A stretch of 64,000 nucleotides of DNA. Origin: an uncultured Aquimarina sp. GTDB taxonomy: Bacteria > Bacteroidota > Bacteroidia > Flavobacteriales > Flavobacteriaceae. Position 1 is the first letter of the stretch. Each line of letters opens with the position of its first letter. A program made the position numbers and the translations under genes. The stretch covers positions 114,496-178,495 of the forward strand of contig CANLMN010000007.1 of assembly GCA_947492105.1 (NCBI GenBank). Reading direction: 5' to 3'. Below, one piece after another: positions 47,579-56,909 of the stretch. The notes below the pieces were generated by a model. It searched no databases. It was given only the letters and a program-made list of their open reading frames with translations, and was not told the DNA's origin.

Positions 47579-48004
47579 ATGAAGATAAAGAACCCCATAG
47601 CTTTAATGAGTCTTCAGAATAGTAGCTATGCTATTTTAAAGACTTTTTCGGTAAGACCTGAGATTTTTGAGGCGCTTAGCGAGGGTTATGTGCTTATTGA
47701 TATTGCAGGAAATATTTTGTATATGAATACTAAAGCAAAAAATATTTTGGAATGCGATTGTGATTTGAAAAAAGTTAATATAAGACAATTAGTTTATAAA
47801 AAAGATTTTGCGGTTGCAATGAAATCTTTCATGACCCTGATCAAAACCGGTTTTTTTAGTAATTATGCTACCCGATTACGTGTTGATAGTGATAGTACAA
47901 AAAACGTTAAAATTGATGCTAGTGTAATTTATGATGCTACAGGAATAAAACCCATAGCCATACAAGGGACCATTGTGGAGTGCCTGCCTTCTGCTTCGGG
48001 ATGA
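47579..48004 (+). CDS. Stand-alone PAS domain protein
   Basis: About 141 residues. A PAS core occupies residues ~30-135 (EALSEGYVLIDIAGNILYMNTKAKNIL; then KDFAVAMKSFMTLIKTG). No output domain is attached and no kinase is adjacent. I start at ATG 47579; a TTG is one codon upstream. It could be a small sensor acting in trans. Confidence 0.8.
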   Translation: MKIKNPIALMSLQNSSYAILKTFSVRPEIFEALSEGYVLIDIAGNILYMNTKAKNILECDCDLKKVNIRQLVYKKDFAVAMKSFMTLIKTGFFSNYATRLRVDSDSTKNVKIDASVIYDATGIKPIAIQGTIVECLPSASG

Positions 48005-48120
48005 GATACTTATCTAATTCAGGTGTGTAAATTCGTATTAATGACACTGTTTTTCTGTTGTATAACCTTGGCTATGTAGTATATGAACAAGTCATTTAGA
48101 TCGAAAAAGAATAAGTCGAT
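48005..48120. other. Short spacer
   Basis: No recognised feature. Confidence 0.3.
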
Positions 48121-48261
48121 ATGCACGACATTATATGGCTAATTTGGTATTTAGTGGTACGGGTTACTTTATTTGTGTTGCTTTTTTTAGGTGTGAATGT
48201 ATCAAAGTGGCAAAATCCACGTTTGCAGGTTCATTCAGCTATGGCTTTCGCTATTTTATAA
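48121..48261 (+). pseudogene. Short hydrophobic ORF, possibly a gene remnant
   Basis: 46 codons from ATG 48121, mostly one membrane helix (VRVTLFVLLFLGVNV) followed by a short polar piece. It stops 19 bases before repeat family D copy 4. It may be the N-terminus of a membrane protein truncated by the repeats, or a chance ORF. Confidence 0.25.
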
Positions 48262-48279
48262 GATTTGAAAATATACTAT

Positions 48280-48420
48280 GCCATTTGAAATGTGCTTGTA
48301 GACCAAAATAATTCGAACCATAAAATTCAAGTATTGTCATGGCTGTGGTTTAATTTTCTAGTGAAAAAATAGTAGAAAAGAAAATAATTATGAATTCATA
48401 ATTATTTTCTAATTGCCATT
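48280..48420 (+). repeat. Palindromic repeat family D, copy 4, with internal 32-bp perfect palindrome
   Basis: Starts GCCATTTGAAATGTGCTTGTAGACC (as the arm of copy 2), contains AATAGTAGAAAAGAA and ends CTAATTGCCATT. A perfect palindrome at 48379-48410 centres on the EcoRI site GAATTC. Its end merges with the start of repeat A copy 3. Confidence 0.6.
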
Positions 48421-48575
48421 TGTTGTTTGAATGTACCAGAAAGAAAAATTAAAATTTTTTGTTTTCAGCTTCAGGACAGAAATCAAGCATAACCCCTTAG
48501 TTGCGGTTTGTTTTTGTGCTAAAGCTGAGGCGAAAAGAGAAAACGTTATCCCAGTAAATTCAAAGGATAAAGGGT
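48415..48575 (+). repeat. MITE-like palindromic repeat family A, copy 3
   Basis: 161 bp, same orientation as 9286-9446: GCCATTTGTTGTTTGAATG at the start and AGTAAATTCAAAGGATAAAGGGT at the end, with inner arms CAGCTTCAG and CTAAAGCTGAGGCG. It directly abuts repeat D copy 4 and reaches to 13 bases from the porP/sprF-like gene. Confidence 0.8.
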
Positions 48576-48587
48576 GTCAATGGTTTT

Positions 48588-49586
48588 TTACAAACTATAT
48601 TCTGGACAACTACATAATTTGCCTCTAGCACTAGGAAAACGATAGCTCAATATAATTTCATGAGAGCCTGACTGTCTTCCAAGTAATTTGGATACTGGAA
48701 AATCATAAGAATACCCAAAACTGAAGTGATCCCAAAGACTTATACCTCCCAAGATATAAATTCCTTCTTGATGCCTATAAGATGCGCCAGCCCATATTCT
48801 TTGTTGGTATACAAATTTGGAGTTTAGATCCCACTGAATAGGAGTGTTGGTTGCTGCTTTTAGTAATACAGAAGGTACAAATTGTGTCTTTTCATTCATG
48901 GCAATTCTGCCACCCAAAACAAAGTTGTAATTTCTGTTAAGTTTACCTGTTCTAATATCTGAATCAGTGATGTCATTTTCAAACAATTGGTGTGCTGCAA
49001 TACCAGCAAAAAAAGCATTGGAATAAACATACATTCCTAAACTGGCATCAAAATTTGATGAAGTAATAGGTTGGTTTAAAGGGTCTACTGCGCTTTCTAC
49101 AAATACAACATCAGTGTTGTCAAAGTTGAATTGCGTTTGGCCAACAAACGTTCCGAGAGAGACGAACCACTCTTTAGAAACTTTGAGGTGATAGGCATAA
49201 CTCGCATAAAAAGCAGAATGTTTTATTGGGCCTGCAGTATCAGAATATAGATATCCTCCGACTCCAGAATGGGAGTTGTCCAAATCTTCTCTCTTACCGC
49301 CAGTAAGTATTGGTAATGGTACATTGAATGTAAGAGCTCCAGTTTTTGGGGCTCCCTCAAACCCTGTCCATTGATTACGATAGCTCAATGTGATATCAAA
49401 ATAGCGTTCGGCTCCCGCAATGGCCGGATTAAGGACCATGGGGTTTACCAAATATTGTGAAAATTGAGGTGTTTGTTGCGCATGTACAAAGGATATTTCA
49501 GTAGAAACTGTGGCTAAAGTCAAGACTAAAAACACCAAAATGTGGTTTCTAACCTTTGTCAGAGATGTTGGTTGTATTTTTTTCAT
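48588..49586 (-). CDS. PorP/SprF family type IX secretion membrane protein
   Basis: 332 residues with a signal peptide and the family pattern: PQFSQYLVNPMVLNPAIAGAE near the N-terminus, SYRNQWTGFEGAPKTG, and an outer-membrane beta-barrel ending YDFPVSKLLGRQSGSHEIIL. PorP/SprF proteins are partners of T9SS cargo with type-B sorting domains. The divergent neighbour at 49764 is exactly such a cargo, so they probably act as a pair. Confidence 0.92.
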   Translation of the reverse strand: MKKIQPTSLTKVRNHILVFLVLTLATVSTEISFVHAQQTPQFSQYLVNPMVLNPAIAGAERYFDITLSYRNQWTGFEGAPKTGALTFNVPLPILTGGKREDLDNSHSGVGGYLYSDTAGPIKHSAFYASYAYHLKVSKEWFVSLGTFVGQTQFNFDNTDVVFVESAVDPLNQPITSSNFDASLGMYVYSNAFFAGIAAHQLFENDITDSDIRTGKLNRNYNFVLGGRIAMNEKTQFVPSVLLKAATNTPIQWDLNSKFVYQQRIWAGASYRHQEGIYILGGISLWDHFSFGYSYDFPVSKLLGRQSGSHEIILSYRFPSARGKLCSCPEYSL

Positions 49587-49763
49587 GCTTAGTAAATAAA
49601 AAGGGTTAGTTGTGTCTTGTGTCTTATTTGTTGGTATGCTTGTGTTAACTTAGTTTTAGGAAAATTATTGCCAATAAAAATGAAATTATTTAGATAAAAT
49701 AAAATGTTAATTGTTTATACTAAATCTAGAATGAAAGCGTTATGATCCAAATCACACTGCACA

Positions 49764-52700
49764 ATGAGAATTTCACTACTATTGGGGATTATTTTTTTAA
49801 GCTTTATGAGCTTGAACGCCCAGACGAACAACATGAATTTTGAAGAAGGTACATTTAACGGATGGGATCAAGCTGTCGGTACACGAATAGATGCCGTGAG
49901 CGAGGATTATACCCGTTCGGATCCCGCAGATTTTCCTCCTCAAATTCGATTAATGAATCCAGCGGTCCCTCCATTTGACGAATATGGTGTTGTTTGTGGG
50001 ATCAATAACATCCCCACAATATTTCCTGGAGGAGCCTTTTCTGCAAGGATAGGGGATAACCCCGGAGGTAGGAGAGCTGCAAAGATCAGTAGGACATTTA
50101 CTGTACAGGCAAATGCGGCCTTTTTGCAGTATAGTTATGCGATTATTTTAGAAGATCCAGGTCATGATGAGAATGATCAGCCCAAGTTTGTGGTGAATAT
50201 AAAAGACAGTTCTGGAGCTCTAGTTACTTGTGGTAAATTTGAAGCTTTTGCAGGGCCAAATGCATTGCAACAAGGGTTCAGAGCATGTACGTTGCCTAGA
50301 CGTTATCGATGTGATTTTCCATTGACAGATTGTCCAAACGAAGCTCAGTTCCCAACAGAAGTGCAGATTTTGCCTTGGACTAGTGGGGGAGCAGATTTGA
50401 CACCGTATATAGGACAACAAATTACTATTGAATTTATATCATTAGATTGTTTGCTAGGAGCACATGGAGCCACGGCATATCTAGAAGCGAATATCGAGCC
50501 ATTAGAAATTTTGGTCAACGGACTGTGTACATCGGGTGATGATATCACCTTGACTGCTCCTCTTGGTTTTGTGTCCTATCTTTGGTCAACAGGAGAAACG
50601 ACTAGAACTATATCAGTTACGAATGCCCAGTTTGGTGATACATATACTGTAGATTTGAAATCTAATACAGGTTGTGATACACAGGTGACTATTGTGTTGG
50701 GACCACAGAATCCGGCAACCATAGATCCAATAGAGGATAAGACGATTTGTCTAGGAGCGAGAGTAGTCGTGATTCCAACAGGAACTGATGCAGGGTCTTT
50801 TGAGTTTACATGGCCTGTAAACAATAGTATCAAAGGACTTTCGGCTTCGTTGAGCCCAACAGAAACAACAACTTATACAGTATACGCATTGGATAAAAAT
50901 GGCTGTAGAGGCGCATCCACAACATTTACCATAAACGTACTAACAGGTGGCGGTGCTCCTTATCCAGAGGCAGACTTTACCTATACTGTACAAACTGGAC
51001 CACCACCAAATCTTTGTAATACCTTGGTATTTGACAACCTATCTAGTTATTGTAAGGATGACCTCACTTATTTATGGGATTTTGGAGATGGAACAACGAG
51101 TACAGAGGAAAATCCAACACATACTTTTCCAACAGATAATAATCAACAGACCTATACTATTACACTTACTGTAACGTCGGCTAGTGATGGATTAATAGAT
51201 ACTGCAACAGATACATTTGATAGTAATGGTGTAGCACCTTCTTTTGATTCTGCAGCGAATTGTGGAGAGGTTACCTTGACAAATACCTCTACGATTTGTG
51301 AAACACTTTTTGATAATTATACTGGTTTTACATATACTTGGGATTTTGGTGATGGTTCTGCACCACAAGTTACAGATGAGACGCAGGCTACCGTAACACA
51401 TACCTATACAGTTTCTGGTCCATATACTATAGAATTAACAATGACAGATACTAGTAATGGTAATGTTTATAATGCATCAAGTTCTATAGAAGTGATTACT
51501 GGAATCGGTGCAGACTTTTCTTTTGACAGTGAATGTCTTTCGGTACAGTTTAATAACGAGTCTGACTCTTGTATTCCAATAACAAATTATTTGTGGGATT
51601 TTGGTGATGGAACAACGAGTACAGAAGAGAATCCATCGCATGATTATGCAAATGTAGGGCCATTTACGGTTACATTAACTGTTGGCGATGATACGGATAC
51701 ATCAGTACATACTGATACGGTACAACTAAATCCAGCACCAACAACGGCAGATTTTACCTTTGTTCGTAATTGTGATCAGGTAGTTTTTACCAATGCTTCG
51801 GTAAGTTGTGATGGAACACTGACGTACGCATGGGATTTTGGAGACGGTAATACGAGTACGGAGGAGAATCCAACACATATTTTTGCTTATGGGCAAACCT
51901 ATAGCGTTACACTTACCATAAGTGATGGAGTACAAACTATTCCTATCACAAAACCTGTCTCTGTGGAGAAAGAAGCGGTGTATATACAGCCAACTGACAT
52001 GGAGATGTGTGGTGATATAGGTAGCTTAACAGCAAGTTTTGATCTCACAGAACGTATCGGAGAGATTCTTGTAAATGTTGATCCTACTGCTGTTACTCCA
52101 CCTGCTGTAGCGTTTTATCTGACACCAGAGGATGCTGATGCTGGAACAAATCGAATTAATAATACTTTTGAGAATACAGAGAATCCACAGACCATTTATG
52201 CCAGTGTTACAGAAACTGGCGGATGTTTAGTAGAATTGTATTCTTTTGATTTGATTGTCAACGAAACACCTCAAATCAATGATATTGAAGATATATTGAT
52301 TTGTTCTTCCTTAGAAAATTCTAAGACATATGATTTGCAACAGCTTGATGAGTCGATGTTTGATGGGATAACACAATCTGTAGCTTCTTTGACGTACCAT
52401 GAGTCCGAGGAGGATGCGATGGATAATATTCTACCTGTTACCTCTATCAATTTGATTGCTGGTAATGAGGCGACGGTATATGCTCGAGCAGAAAATCCGA
52501 ATGCGCCACTTTGTTACAGTATAAGTACTTTTAATGTACGCTTGGATAATGCAATCACAGATCCAGAAAACTGTTCGATAACAGTGTCAAACGCATTAAC
52601 TCCTAATGGAGACGGGATCAATGATACCTTTGTGATTAAGAATATTGAAATTTTTCCAGAGAATAGGATTACCATTTTTAATCGATGGGGTAGCAAAGTT

Positions 52701-52841
52701 TTTGAAACACGTGGCTATGTTAATACTTGGGATGGAACGCATAATGGAAAAGAACTTCCGGTGGCTACGTACTATTATGTACTCGAGCTTAATGATCCTA
52801 CCAAAGAGATAAAATCTGGATACGTAAGTATTATACGTTAA
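49764..52841 (+). CDS. Large PKD-repeat surface protein with T9SS type-B (gliding-type) C-terminus
   Basis: 1025 residues with a signal peptide (SLLLGIIFLSFMSLNAQ). An N-terminal jelly-roll-like region binds into Ig/PKD modules. At least four PKD domains show the WDFGDG core, three with TSTEENPTH after it, encoded by nearly identical DNA at about 51072, 51594 and 51832. Two further beta domains precede the CHU_C/type-B sorting domain (NALTPNGDGINDTFVIKNIE ... IFNRWGSKVFE ... YYYVLEL). It probably forms a surface adhesin or filament secreted by T9SS with the PorP/SprF neighbour. Confidence 0.93.
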   Translation: MRISLLLGIIFLSFMSLNAQTNNMNFEEGTFNGWDQAVGTRIDAVSEDYTRSDPADFPPQIRLMNPAVPPFDEYGVVCGINNIPTIFPGGAFSARIGDNPGGRRAAKISRTFTVQANAAFLQYSYAIILEDPGHDENDQPKFVVNIKDSSGALVTCGKFEAFAGPNALQQGFRACTLPRRYRCDFPLTDCPNEAQFPTEVQILPWTSGGADLTPYIGQQITIEFISLDCLLGAHGATAYLEANIEPLEILVNGLCTSGDDITLTAPLGFVSYLWSTGETTRTISVTNAQFGDTYTVDLKSNTGCDTQVTIVLGPQNPATIDPIEDKTICLGARVVVIPTGTDAGSFEFTWPVNNSIKGLSASLSPTETTTYTVYALDKNGCRGASTTFTINVLTGGGAPYPEADFTYTVQTGPPPNLCNTLVFDNLSSYCKDDLTYLWDFGDGTTSTEENPTHTFPTDNNQQTYTITLTVTSASDGLIDTATDTFDSNGVAPSFDSAANCGEVTLTNTSTICETLFDNYTGFTYTWDFGDGSAPQVTDETQATVTHTYTVSGPYTIELTMTDTSNGNVYNASSSIEVITGIGADFSFDSECLSVQFNNESDSCIPITNYLWDFGDGTTSTEENPSHDYANVGPFTVTLTVGDDTDTSVHTDTVQLNPAPTTADFTFVRNCDQVVFTNASVSCDGTLTYAWDFGDGNTSTEENPTHIFAYGQTYSVTLTISDGVQTIPITKPVSVEKEAVYIQPTDMEMCGDIGSLTASFDLTERIGEILVNVDPTAVTPPAVAFYLTPEDADAGTNRINNTFENTENPQTIYASVTETGGCLVELYSFDLIVNETPQINDIEDILICSSLENSKTYDLQQLDESMFDGITQSVASLTYHESEEDAMDNILPVTSINLIAGNEATVYARAENPNAPLCYSISTFNVRLDNAITDPENCSITVSNALTPNGDGINDTFVIKNIEIFPENRITIFNRWGSKVFETRGYVNTWDGTHNGKELPVATYYYVLELNDPTKEIKSGYVSIIR

Positions 52842-52901
52842 GAAGTTTATTCAAAGTTAAGAAGAGTTGGTGTTTGGATATAGACAGCAATTCTTCTCAC
52901 A

Positions 52902-52946
52902 AAAAAAAACATCGAACCGAATTAATTATTCAGTTCGATGTTTTTT
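52902..52946 (+). terminator. Intrinsic terminator of the PKD protein gene
   Basis: Stem ACATCGAAC/GTTCGATGT with flanking A and T tracts, 60 bases after the stop. Confidence 0.85.
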
Positions 52947-53046
52947 GCGTTAGGGATAGTAGTGGCATCCTTTTTTGCATTTGATCAGGTGTTGATCCAT
53001 TGTGTATATATAAGTGCAAAAAAGATAGAACGGATAGCCCGGCTCT
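52947..53046 (-). repeat. Flavobacterial intergenic repeat, copy 2
   Basis: Inverted relative to 1391-1463. It shares GCCGGGCTATCCGTT.TATCT and GGATGCCACTACTATC. The variable centre is a different hairpin, TTTTTTGCA/TGCAAAAAA. It sits between convergent genes. Confidence 0.75.
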
Positions 53047-53079
53047 TAGATGATCTTTGCAAAAAGTTCATCTAAGAGC
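53042..53079. terminator. Hairpin at the 3' end of the M20 gene
   Basis: Perfect 12-bp stem GCTCTTAGATGA/TCATCTAAGAGC just downstream of the minus-strand dipeptidase. It lacks a T run, so it may protect the 3' end rather than terminate. Confidence 0.5.
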
Positions 53080-53090
53080 AACGTCCAGCT

Positions 53091-54485
53091 TTAATTATCC
53101 TGTTTTAGTGCTGTAAAGTTTGTATAAAATAGTGGTATCGTTTCAATACCTTTGAGATAATTCCAGATGCCAAAATGCTCGTTAGGGGAGTGGATAGCAT
53201 CACTATCAAGACCAAATCCCATAAGAATCGTTTTGCTTTTGAGTTCTTTTTCAAAAAGGGCTACAATCGGAATACTACCCCCACTGCGTTGTGGTATCGG
53301 TTTTTTGCCAAATGAGGTCTCATAGGCTTTGCTTGCGGCTTGATATCCGATACTATCAATAGGTGTTACGTAGCCCTGACCACCATGATGCGGTGTTACC
53401 TGAACACGAACTCCTTTGGGAGCAATGCTTTCGAAATGTTTGGTAAAAAGAGTGGTTATCTCCTCCCAATCCTGATTAGGAACTAGTCGCATTGATATTT
53501 TGGCATAGGCCTTGCTAGGGATCACCGTTTTGGCTCCTTCTCCTATATATCCGCCCCAGATGCCATTGACATCCAATGTGGGGCGGATGGCATTGCGCTC
53601 ATTGGTTGTGTATCCTTTTTCTCCATAGACGGCATCAATGCCTATCGATTTTTGGTAATCTTCTAATGAAAAAGGAGCTCTTGCCATTTCTGCACGTTCT
53701 GCAGGGTTCAGATTTTCTACCTTGTCATAGAAACCGGGGATAGTGATTTTGTTGTCATCGTCATGTAGTTTGGCGATCATCTTGGTCAATATGTTGATAG
53801 GATTGGCTACAGCACCTCCATATAGTCCGCTGTGCAGGTCTCGATTGGGTCCTGTGACCGCAACCTCTACATAGCTCAGTCCTCGTATACCAGTGGTGAT
53901 AGAAGGGATGTCATTGGCGATCATTCCTGTGTCACTGATTAGAATAACATCATTTGCGAGTTTTTCTTGATTTTGACACACGAACCAGCTCAGGCTTTTG
54001 CTTCCTACTTCTTCTTCGCCCTCGATCATGAATTTGACATTGCAAGGGAGCTGCCCTGTTTTTGTCATGAATTCTAATGCTTTGATGTGCATGTACATTT
54101 GTCCTTTGTCATCACAGGCACCACGGGCAAAAATCGCACCTTCTGGATGTAATGTTGTTTTTTTGATTATAGGCTCAAAGGGTGGGTTGTCCCACAGTTC
54201 TATAGGGTCTGGTGGTTGTACATCGTAATGCCCATAAACAAGGACGGTAGGAAGTTGCGGATCTATGATCTTTTCGCCATATACGATTGGGTATCCTGGT
54301 GTTTCACAAATTTCGACAGTGTCACAACCTGCATCGACGAGGCTTTGCTGTATGACAGTAGCTGTTTTGATTACATCTTTTTTGTAAGCAGGATCTGCGC
54401 TAATGGACGGTATTTTAAGTAGTTCTAGGAGCTCATCTACAAATCGTTGTTTGTGAGAAGCAATATAGGATGTTGTGTTTTGCAT
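53091..54485 (-). CDS. M20 family dipeptidase
   Basis: 464 residues. Metal and catalytic motifs are VYGHYDVQPPDP (His, catalytic Asp), ARGACDDKGQ (bridging Asp) and EGEEEVGS (catalytic Glu plus ligand), and the late RSGGSIPIV and DAIHSPNEHFG blocks are typical. This is the CNDP-type branch that cleaves dipeptides in the cytosol. The bacterial dimerisation domain lies in the middle. Confidence 0.94.
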   Translation of the reverse strand: MQNTTSYIASHKQRFVDELLELLKIPSISADPAYKKDVIKTATVIQQSLVDAGCDTVEICETPGYPIVYGEKIIDPQLPTVLVYGHYDVQPPDPIELWDNPPFEPIIKKTTLHPEGAIFARGACDDKGQMYMHIKALEFMTKTGQLPCNVKFMIEGEEEVGSKSLSWFVCQNQEKLANDVILISDTGMIANDIPSITTGIRGLSYVEVAVTGPNRDLHSGLYGGAVANPINILTKMIAKLHDDDNKITIPGFYDKVENLNPAERAEMARAPFSLEDYQKSIGIDAVYGEKGYTTNERNAIRPTLDVNGIWGGYIGEGAKTVIPSKAYAKISMRLVPNQDWEEITTLFTKHFESIAPKGVRVQVTPHHGGQGYVTPIDSIGYQAASKAYETSFGKKPIPQRSGGSIPIVALFEKELKSKTILMGFGLDSDAIHSPNEHFGIWNYLKGIETIPLFYTNFTALKQDN

Positions 54486-54548
54486 GAGCGAGTTTTTTTT
54501 CGGTTGTATAAAAATACTAAAAGTTTGAATTTTTATCTCGAATTGTTA

Positions 54549-54578
54549 TTTGTAATTTGAAAGTATTGTTTATATTTG
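54549..54578 (+). promoter_or_regulatory. Promoter of tRNA-Leu
   Basis: TTTG at 54549-54552, 18 bases, then TATATTTG at 54571-54578. The spacing matches the Bacteroidota consensus. Transcription starts about 55 bases before the tRNA. Confidence 0.75.
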
Positions 54579-54639
54579 CACCCGCTTACAGTATGTAAGT
54601 TGCTTTATACGGAGTCCTAAGTAGTATAAAGGTTATTAT

Positions 54640-54721
54640 GCGGGCGTGGTGGAATTGGTAGACACGCTAGACTTAGGATCTAGTGCCGCGAGGTGTGAGA
54701 GTTCGAGTCTCTCCGCCCGCA
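54640..54721 (+). tRNA. tRNA-Leu (anticodon UAG)
   Basis: 82 bases with a 7-bp acceptor stem GCGGGCG/CGCCCGC, discriminator A, the long variable arm of a class II tRNA (TGCCGCGAGGTGTGAG region) and T loop GTTCGAGTC. The anticodon loop reads CTTAGGA, giving UAG for CUN codons. CCA is not encoded. The region just downstream is fragmented, and tRNA-Leu genes are common integration sites. Confidence 0.96.
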
Positions 54722-54733
54722 CAGCCTAAAAAA

Positions 54734-54760
54734 AACCCGACTTTAACGAGTCGGGTTTTT
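54734..54760 (+). terminator. Intrinsic terminator of tRNA-Leu
   Basis: Stem AACCCGACT/AGTCGGGTT, 5-base loop, then T residues, 12 bases after the tRNA. Confidence 0.9.
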
Positions 54761-55003
54761 TGTTGGGGTTTAAACATGGTTTAAACAAAAATTAAAAATA
54801 TTTTCTACCCAAAACTTATTCCAATATCTATTTAGTTAATTAAGTACTCTGTTTTGCGGTTATTTTGGATTCAGTATCCTTGTTTGTTTTTAATGATAAG
54901 ATTCTTTAGTAAATTGCTCTAAACTAAATTAATAATTCATTCTTGTCTAAGATAATTAAAAACTGAATGTTTCATATTAGATGTGCTGGATGATAGTTTA
55001 TAT

Positions 55004-55310
55004 ATGCAGAAATTAAAACTCATGGATCAGATAATACTGGCAGCCGTTTATATTCCTAAAAGGATTGTTAACTCACCTTTTTGGAAAACACGAAGGCTTA
55101 ACTATTAATTTAGGAGCAAGAAAGTTTTATGAAATAGGGGAAAGTAATGAGCAATTATGTTTGGAAAGTGAAATATTGAATTCTCAATTTATAGAAAGTT
55201 TTTGGCACAAAGGAATTTCGATGTTAACTGCTATTGTTGGTTCTAATGGGAGTGGTAAAACTACTTTACTGGATCTTTTGGTGCACAATAAAGAATGCTA
55301 TTTAATTTAT
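55004..55310 (+). pseudogene. N-terminal fragment of an AAA/ABC-type ATPase
   Basis: From ATG 55004 one frame gives MQKLKLMDQIILAAVYIPKR. Then the neighbouring frame, from about 55065, continues as HLFGKHEGLTINLGARKFYE and reaches Walker A GSNGSGKTTLLDLL. The two frames join sensibly only with a single-base indel near 55060-55075. The gene is then cut by the IS at 55311 and no downstream ATPase sequence reappears beyond the IS. The family resembles AAA-15/SMC-like ATPases of restriction or defence loci, but only the N-terminus remains. Confidence 0.7.
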
Positions 55311-56738
55311 TTAGCCATCCCCCGTTTTTTTTAGTTGAACCCTAAATTAAGTTGCCCACATTGTTCTATGGGCGGAGCTTTACATATGCTGGATCTGCTT
55401 TTAGTTGGCATGAGTAAAATTGAGATCACCTTACTTATTTTGTAATATATAAAGTTAGTAAGCTCTCTAACAGTATGTTTATTGAGGTAATTGTATCCAG
55501 CATCGAGCAGCAATCCAAAATGTATGGCTTTTATTTTCTTGTAGATGATATACATAGCAACAGTAAGGACAGAAAGCATGGACTGTAGCCCATCAAAGGT
55601 TTTTAGTTGTACTTGCTCTAATTTATATTCTTGTTTTATATGCCTGTGATATTCTTCTATTTTCCAACGTAGCCCATACCCTCTAAAAGCCCATTTAGCG
55701 ACTTTAATAGCTGTAGTCAATTTGCTTTTAACAAGTAAATAGCACAGACCTCCGTGTTTTTTATCTCGTGAAACCACTAACCATAAAGAATGTTTAACTC
55801 CTTTTATGGTATGGCTTATGGGTATTGCCCCTAATTCATAGTGCCTTAAAACGGGTTTGTCTTTCTTTATTTTAGTGACTGTTTGTGTTACCTGAAAGGC
55901 TATTTTCCCTACCAATTGACTCGCTTTATGTGCCTGATCTTTATGGAATAGCTTTGTGTTTCTTTTTAAACGAATGATGACTTGTGAGCATTCACTGATA
56001 AAAAAATCTTTTAGAATACCATTATCTGCGCCTCTATCAAAAATCCAGCATCCCTTGTCATTGAGATGTGCTTTTACTTCCCTTACTGCTTTTTTGATTT
56101 CATTATTACTGCTTAAAGCGCCCATTTGATAACTGTAGGCTTTGCTGTAAAGCGGTGTTATTTCTTTATGGGAGTTAATCGCATTTATGTTTAACACATT
56201 ATAACCAAGACCTATTTCCCCTGTGTCACCATTCTTAACAAACTCTAAGCCCTCCATGTATTTAGCGTGCTTTTTGCTAATGTCTGTGCCATCCATAAGG
56301 ATAAAGTTGTCTTTTGAAATACTACCACAAACACTTGCAAGATGGGAATTGAGTACCTTTTCTGCGTAATCTTCTTTTAAATATTGAGAAGAAAGACGCT
56401 TACAAACATCTTTTAATTTTAAAGGCTCTCGCAAACTCGCAGCTATTTGGTTTACAAATACAGTTTTAGATTTTAAAATACCTAAAACCATATCCTTCAA
56501 ACAGCGCATTTCTGGCTTACTCATTGCCGTATCTGATGAAAAATAATCACTCAAATATGTTTGTACTCTTTTTGTTAGTATATTGCACATAGAACTGTTT
56601 TTAAAGTTGTATGCCGTAGGTATTTGAACAACTACAAAATACGCTTTTTGAACAGTTTTCCTGTTATAAAAATCTCCAAATTATCAATGAAATCAGTACT
56701 TGACTAAAGATAGTATTTGTTTTTCAGGGGATGGCTAA
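55311..56738 (-). mobile_element. IS4-family insertion sequence
   Basis: 1428 bp bounded by TTAGCCATCC and GGATGGCTAA, with inverted repeats continuing imperfectly inward. It holds one transposase gene. I see no exact target duplication: the flanks TTTAATTTAT and TTTTAATATA are only similar. The insertion may be old or followed by a deletion. Confidence 0.85.
55331..56590 (-). CDS. IS4-family DDE transposase
   Basis: 419 residues. The YREK signature Y-x2-R-x3-E-x6-K is present in YGLRWKIEEYHRHIK, which carries the catalytic Glu. The other acidic residues lie in LMDGTD (first Asp) and FDRGADN (second Asp). The protein is full length with an intact frame from ATG 56590, so the element may still be active. 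The C-terminal 30 residues are basic and Cys-containing. Confidence 0.93.
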   Translation of the reverse strand: MCNILTKRVQTYLSDYFSSDTAMSKPEMRCLKDMVLGILKSKTVFVNQIAASLREPLKLKDVCKRLSSQYLKEDYAEKVLNSHLASVCGSISKDNFILMDGTDISKKHAKYMEGLEFVKNGDTGEIGLGYNVLNINAINSHKEITPLYSKAYSYQMGALSSNNEIKKAVREVKAHLNDKGCWIFDRGADNGILKDFFISECSQVIIRLKRNTKLFHKDQAHKASQLVGKIAFQVTQTVTKIKKDKPVLRHYELGAIPISHTIKGVKHSLWLVVSRDKKHGGLCYLLVKSKLTTAIKVAKWAFRGYGLRWKIEEYHRHIKQEYKLEQVQLKTFDGLQSMLSVLTVAMYIIYKKIKAIHFGLLLDAGYNYLNKHTVRELTNFIYYKISKVISILLMPTKSRSSICKAPPIEQCGQLNLGFN

Positions 56739-56785
56739 TTTTAATATAGTGTCGTTTAGTTAAGAAGCTTTATCACTCTTTTGTC

Positions 56786-56840
56786 CAGTCGAGCGTGGTC
56801 GAGCTCTCTTAATATTCAGTACACTTGCTTGCCTCGACTG
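56786..56840. repeat. Inverted pair CAGTCGAG ... CTCGACTG
   Basis: Arms of 8 bp, 40 bases apart, with CGAGC-rich sequence between. It is higher in GC than its surroundings. Similar CTCGACTGC motifs are scattered in related genomes as far as I recall; function unknown. Confidence 0.35.
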
Positions 56841-56909
56841 CTCTCGGAGTGAAATCCCCTGTTAATTATACGACATCGGTTTTTAATAGATAAAAAATCT
56901 AGATTTTAA

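Noticed and set aside
54722-55003. Integrase or attachment-site repeat next to tRNA-Leu
   Set aside because: No recombinase gene and no second copy of the tRNA 3' end could be found by eye in the window.
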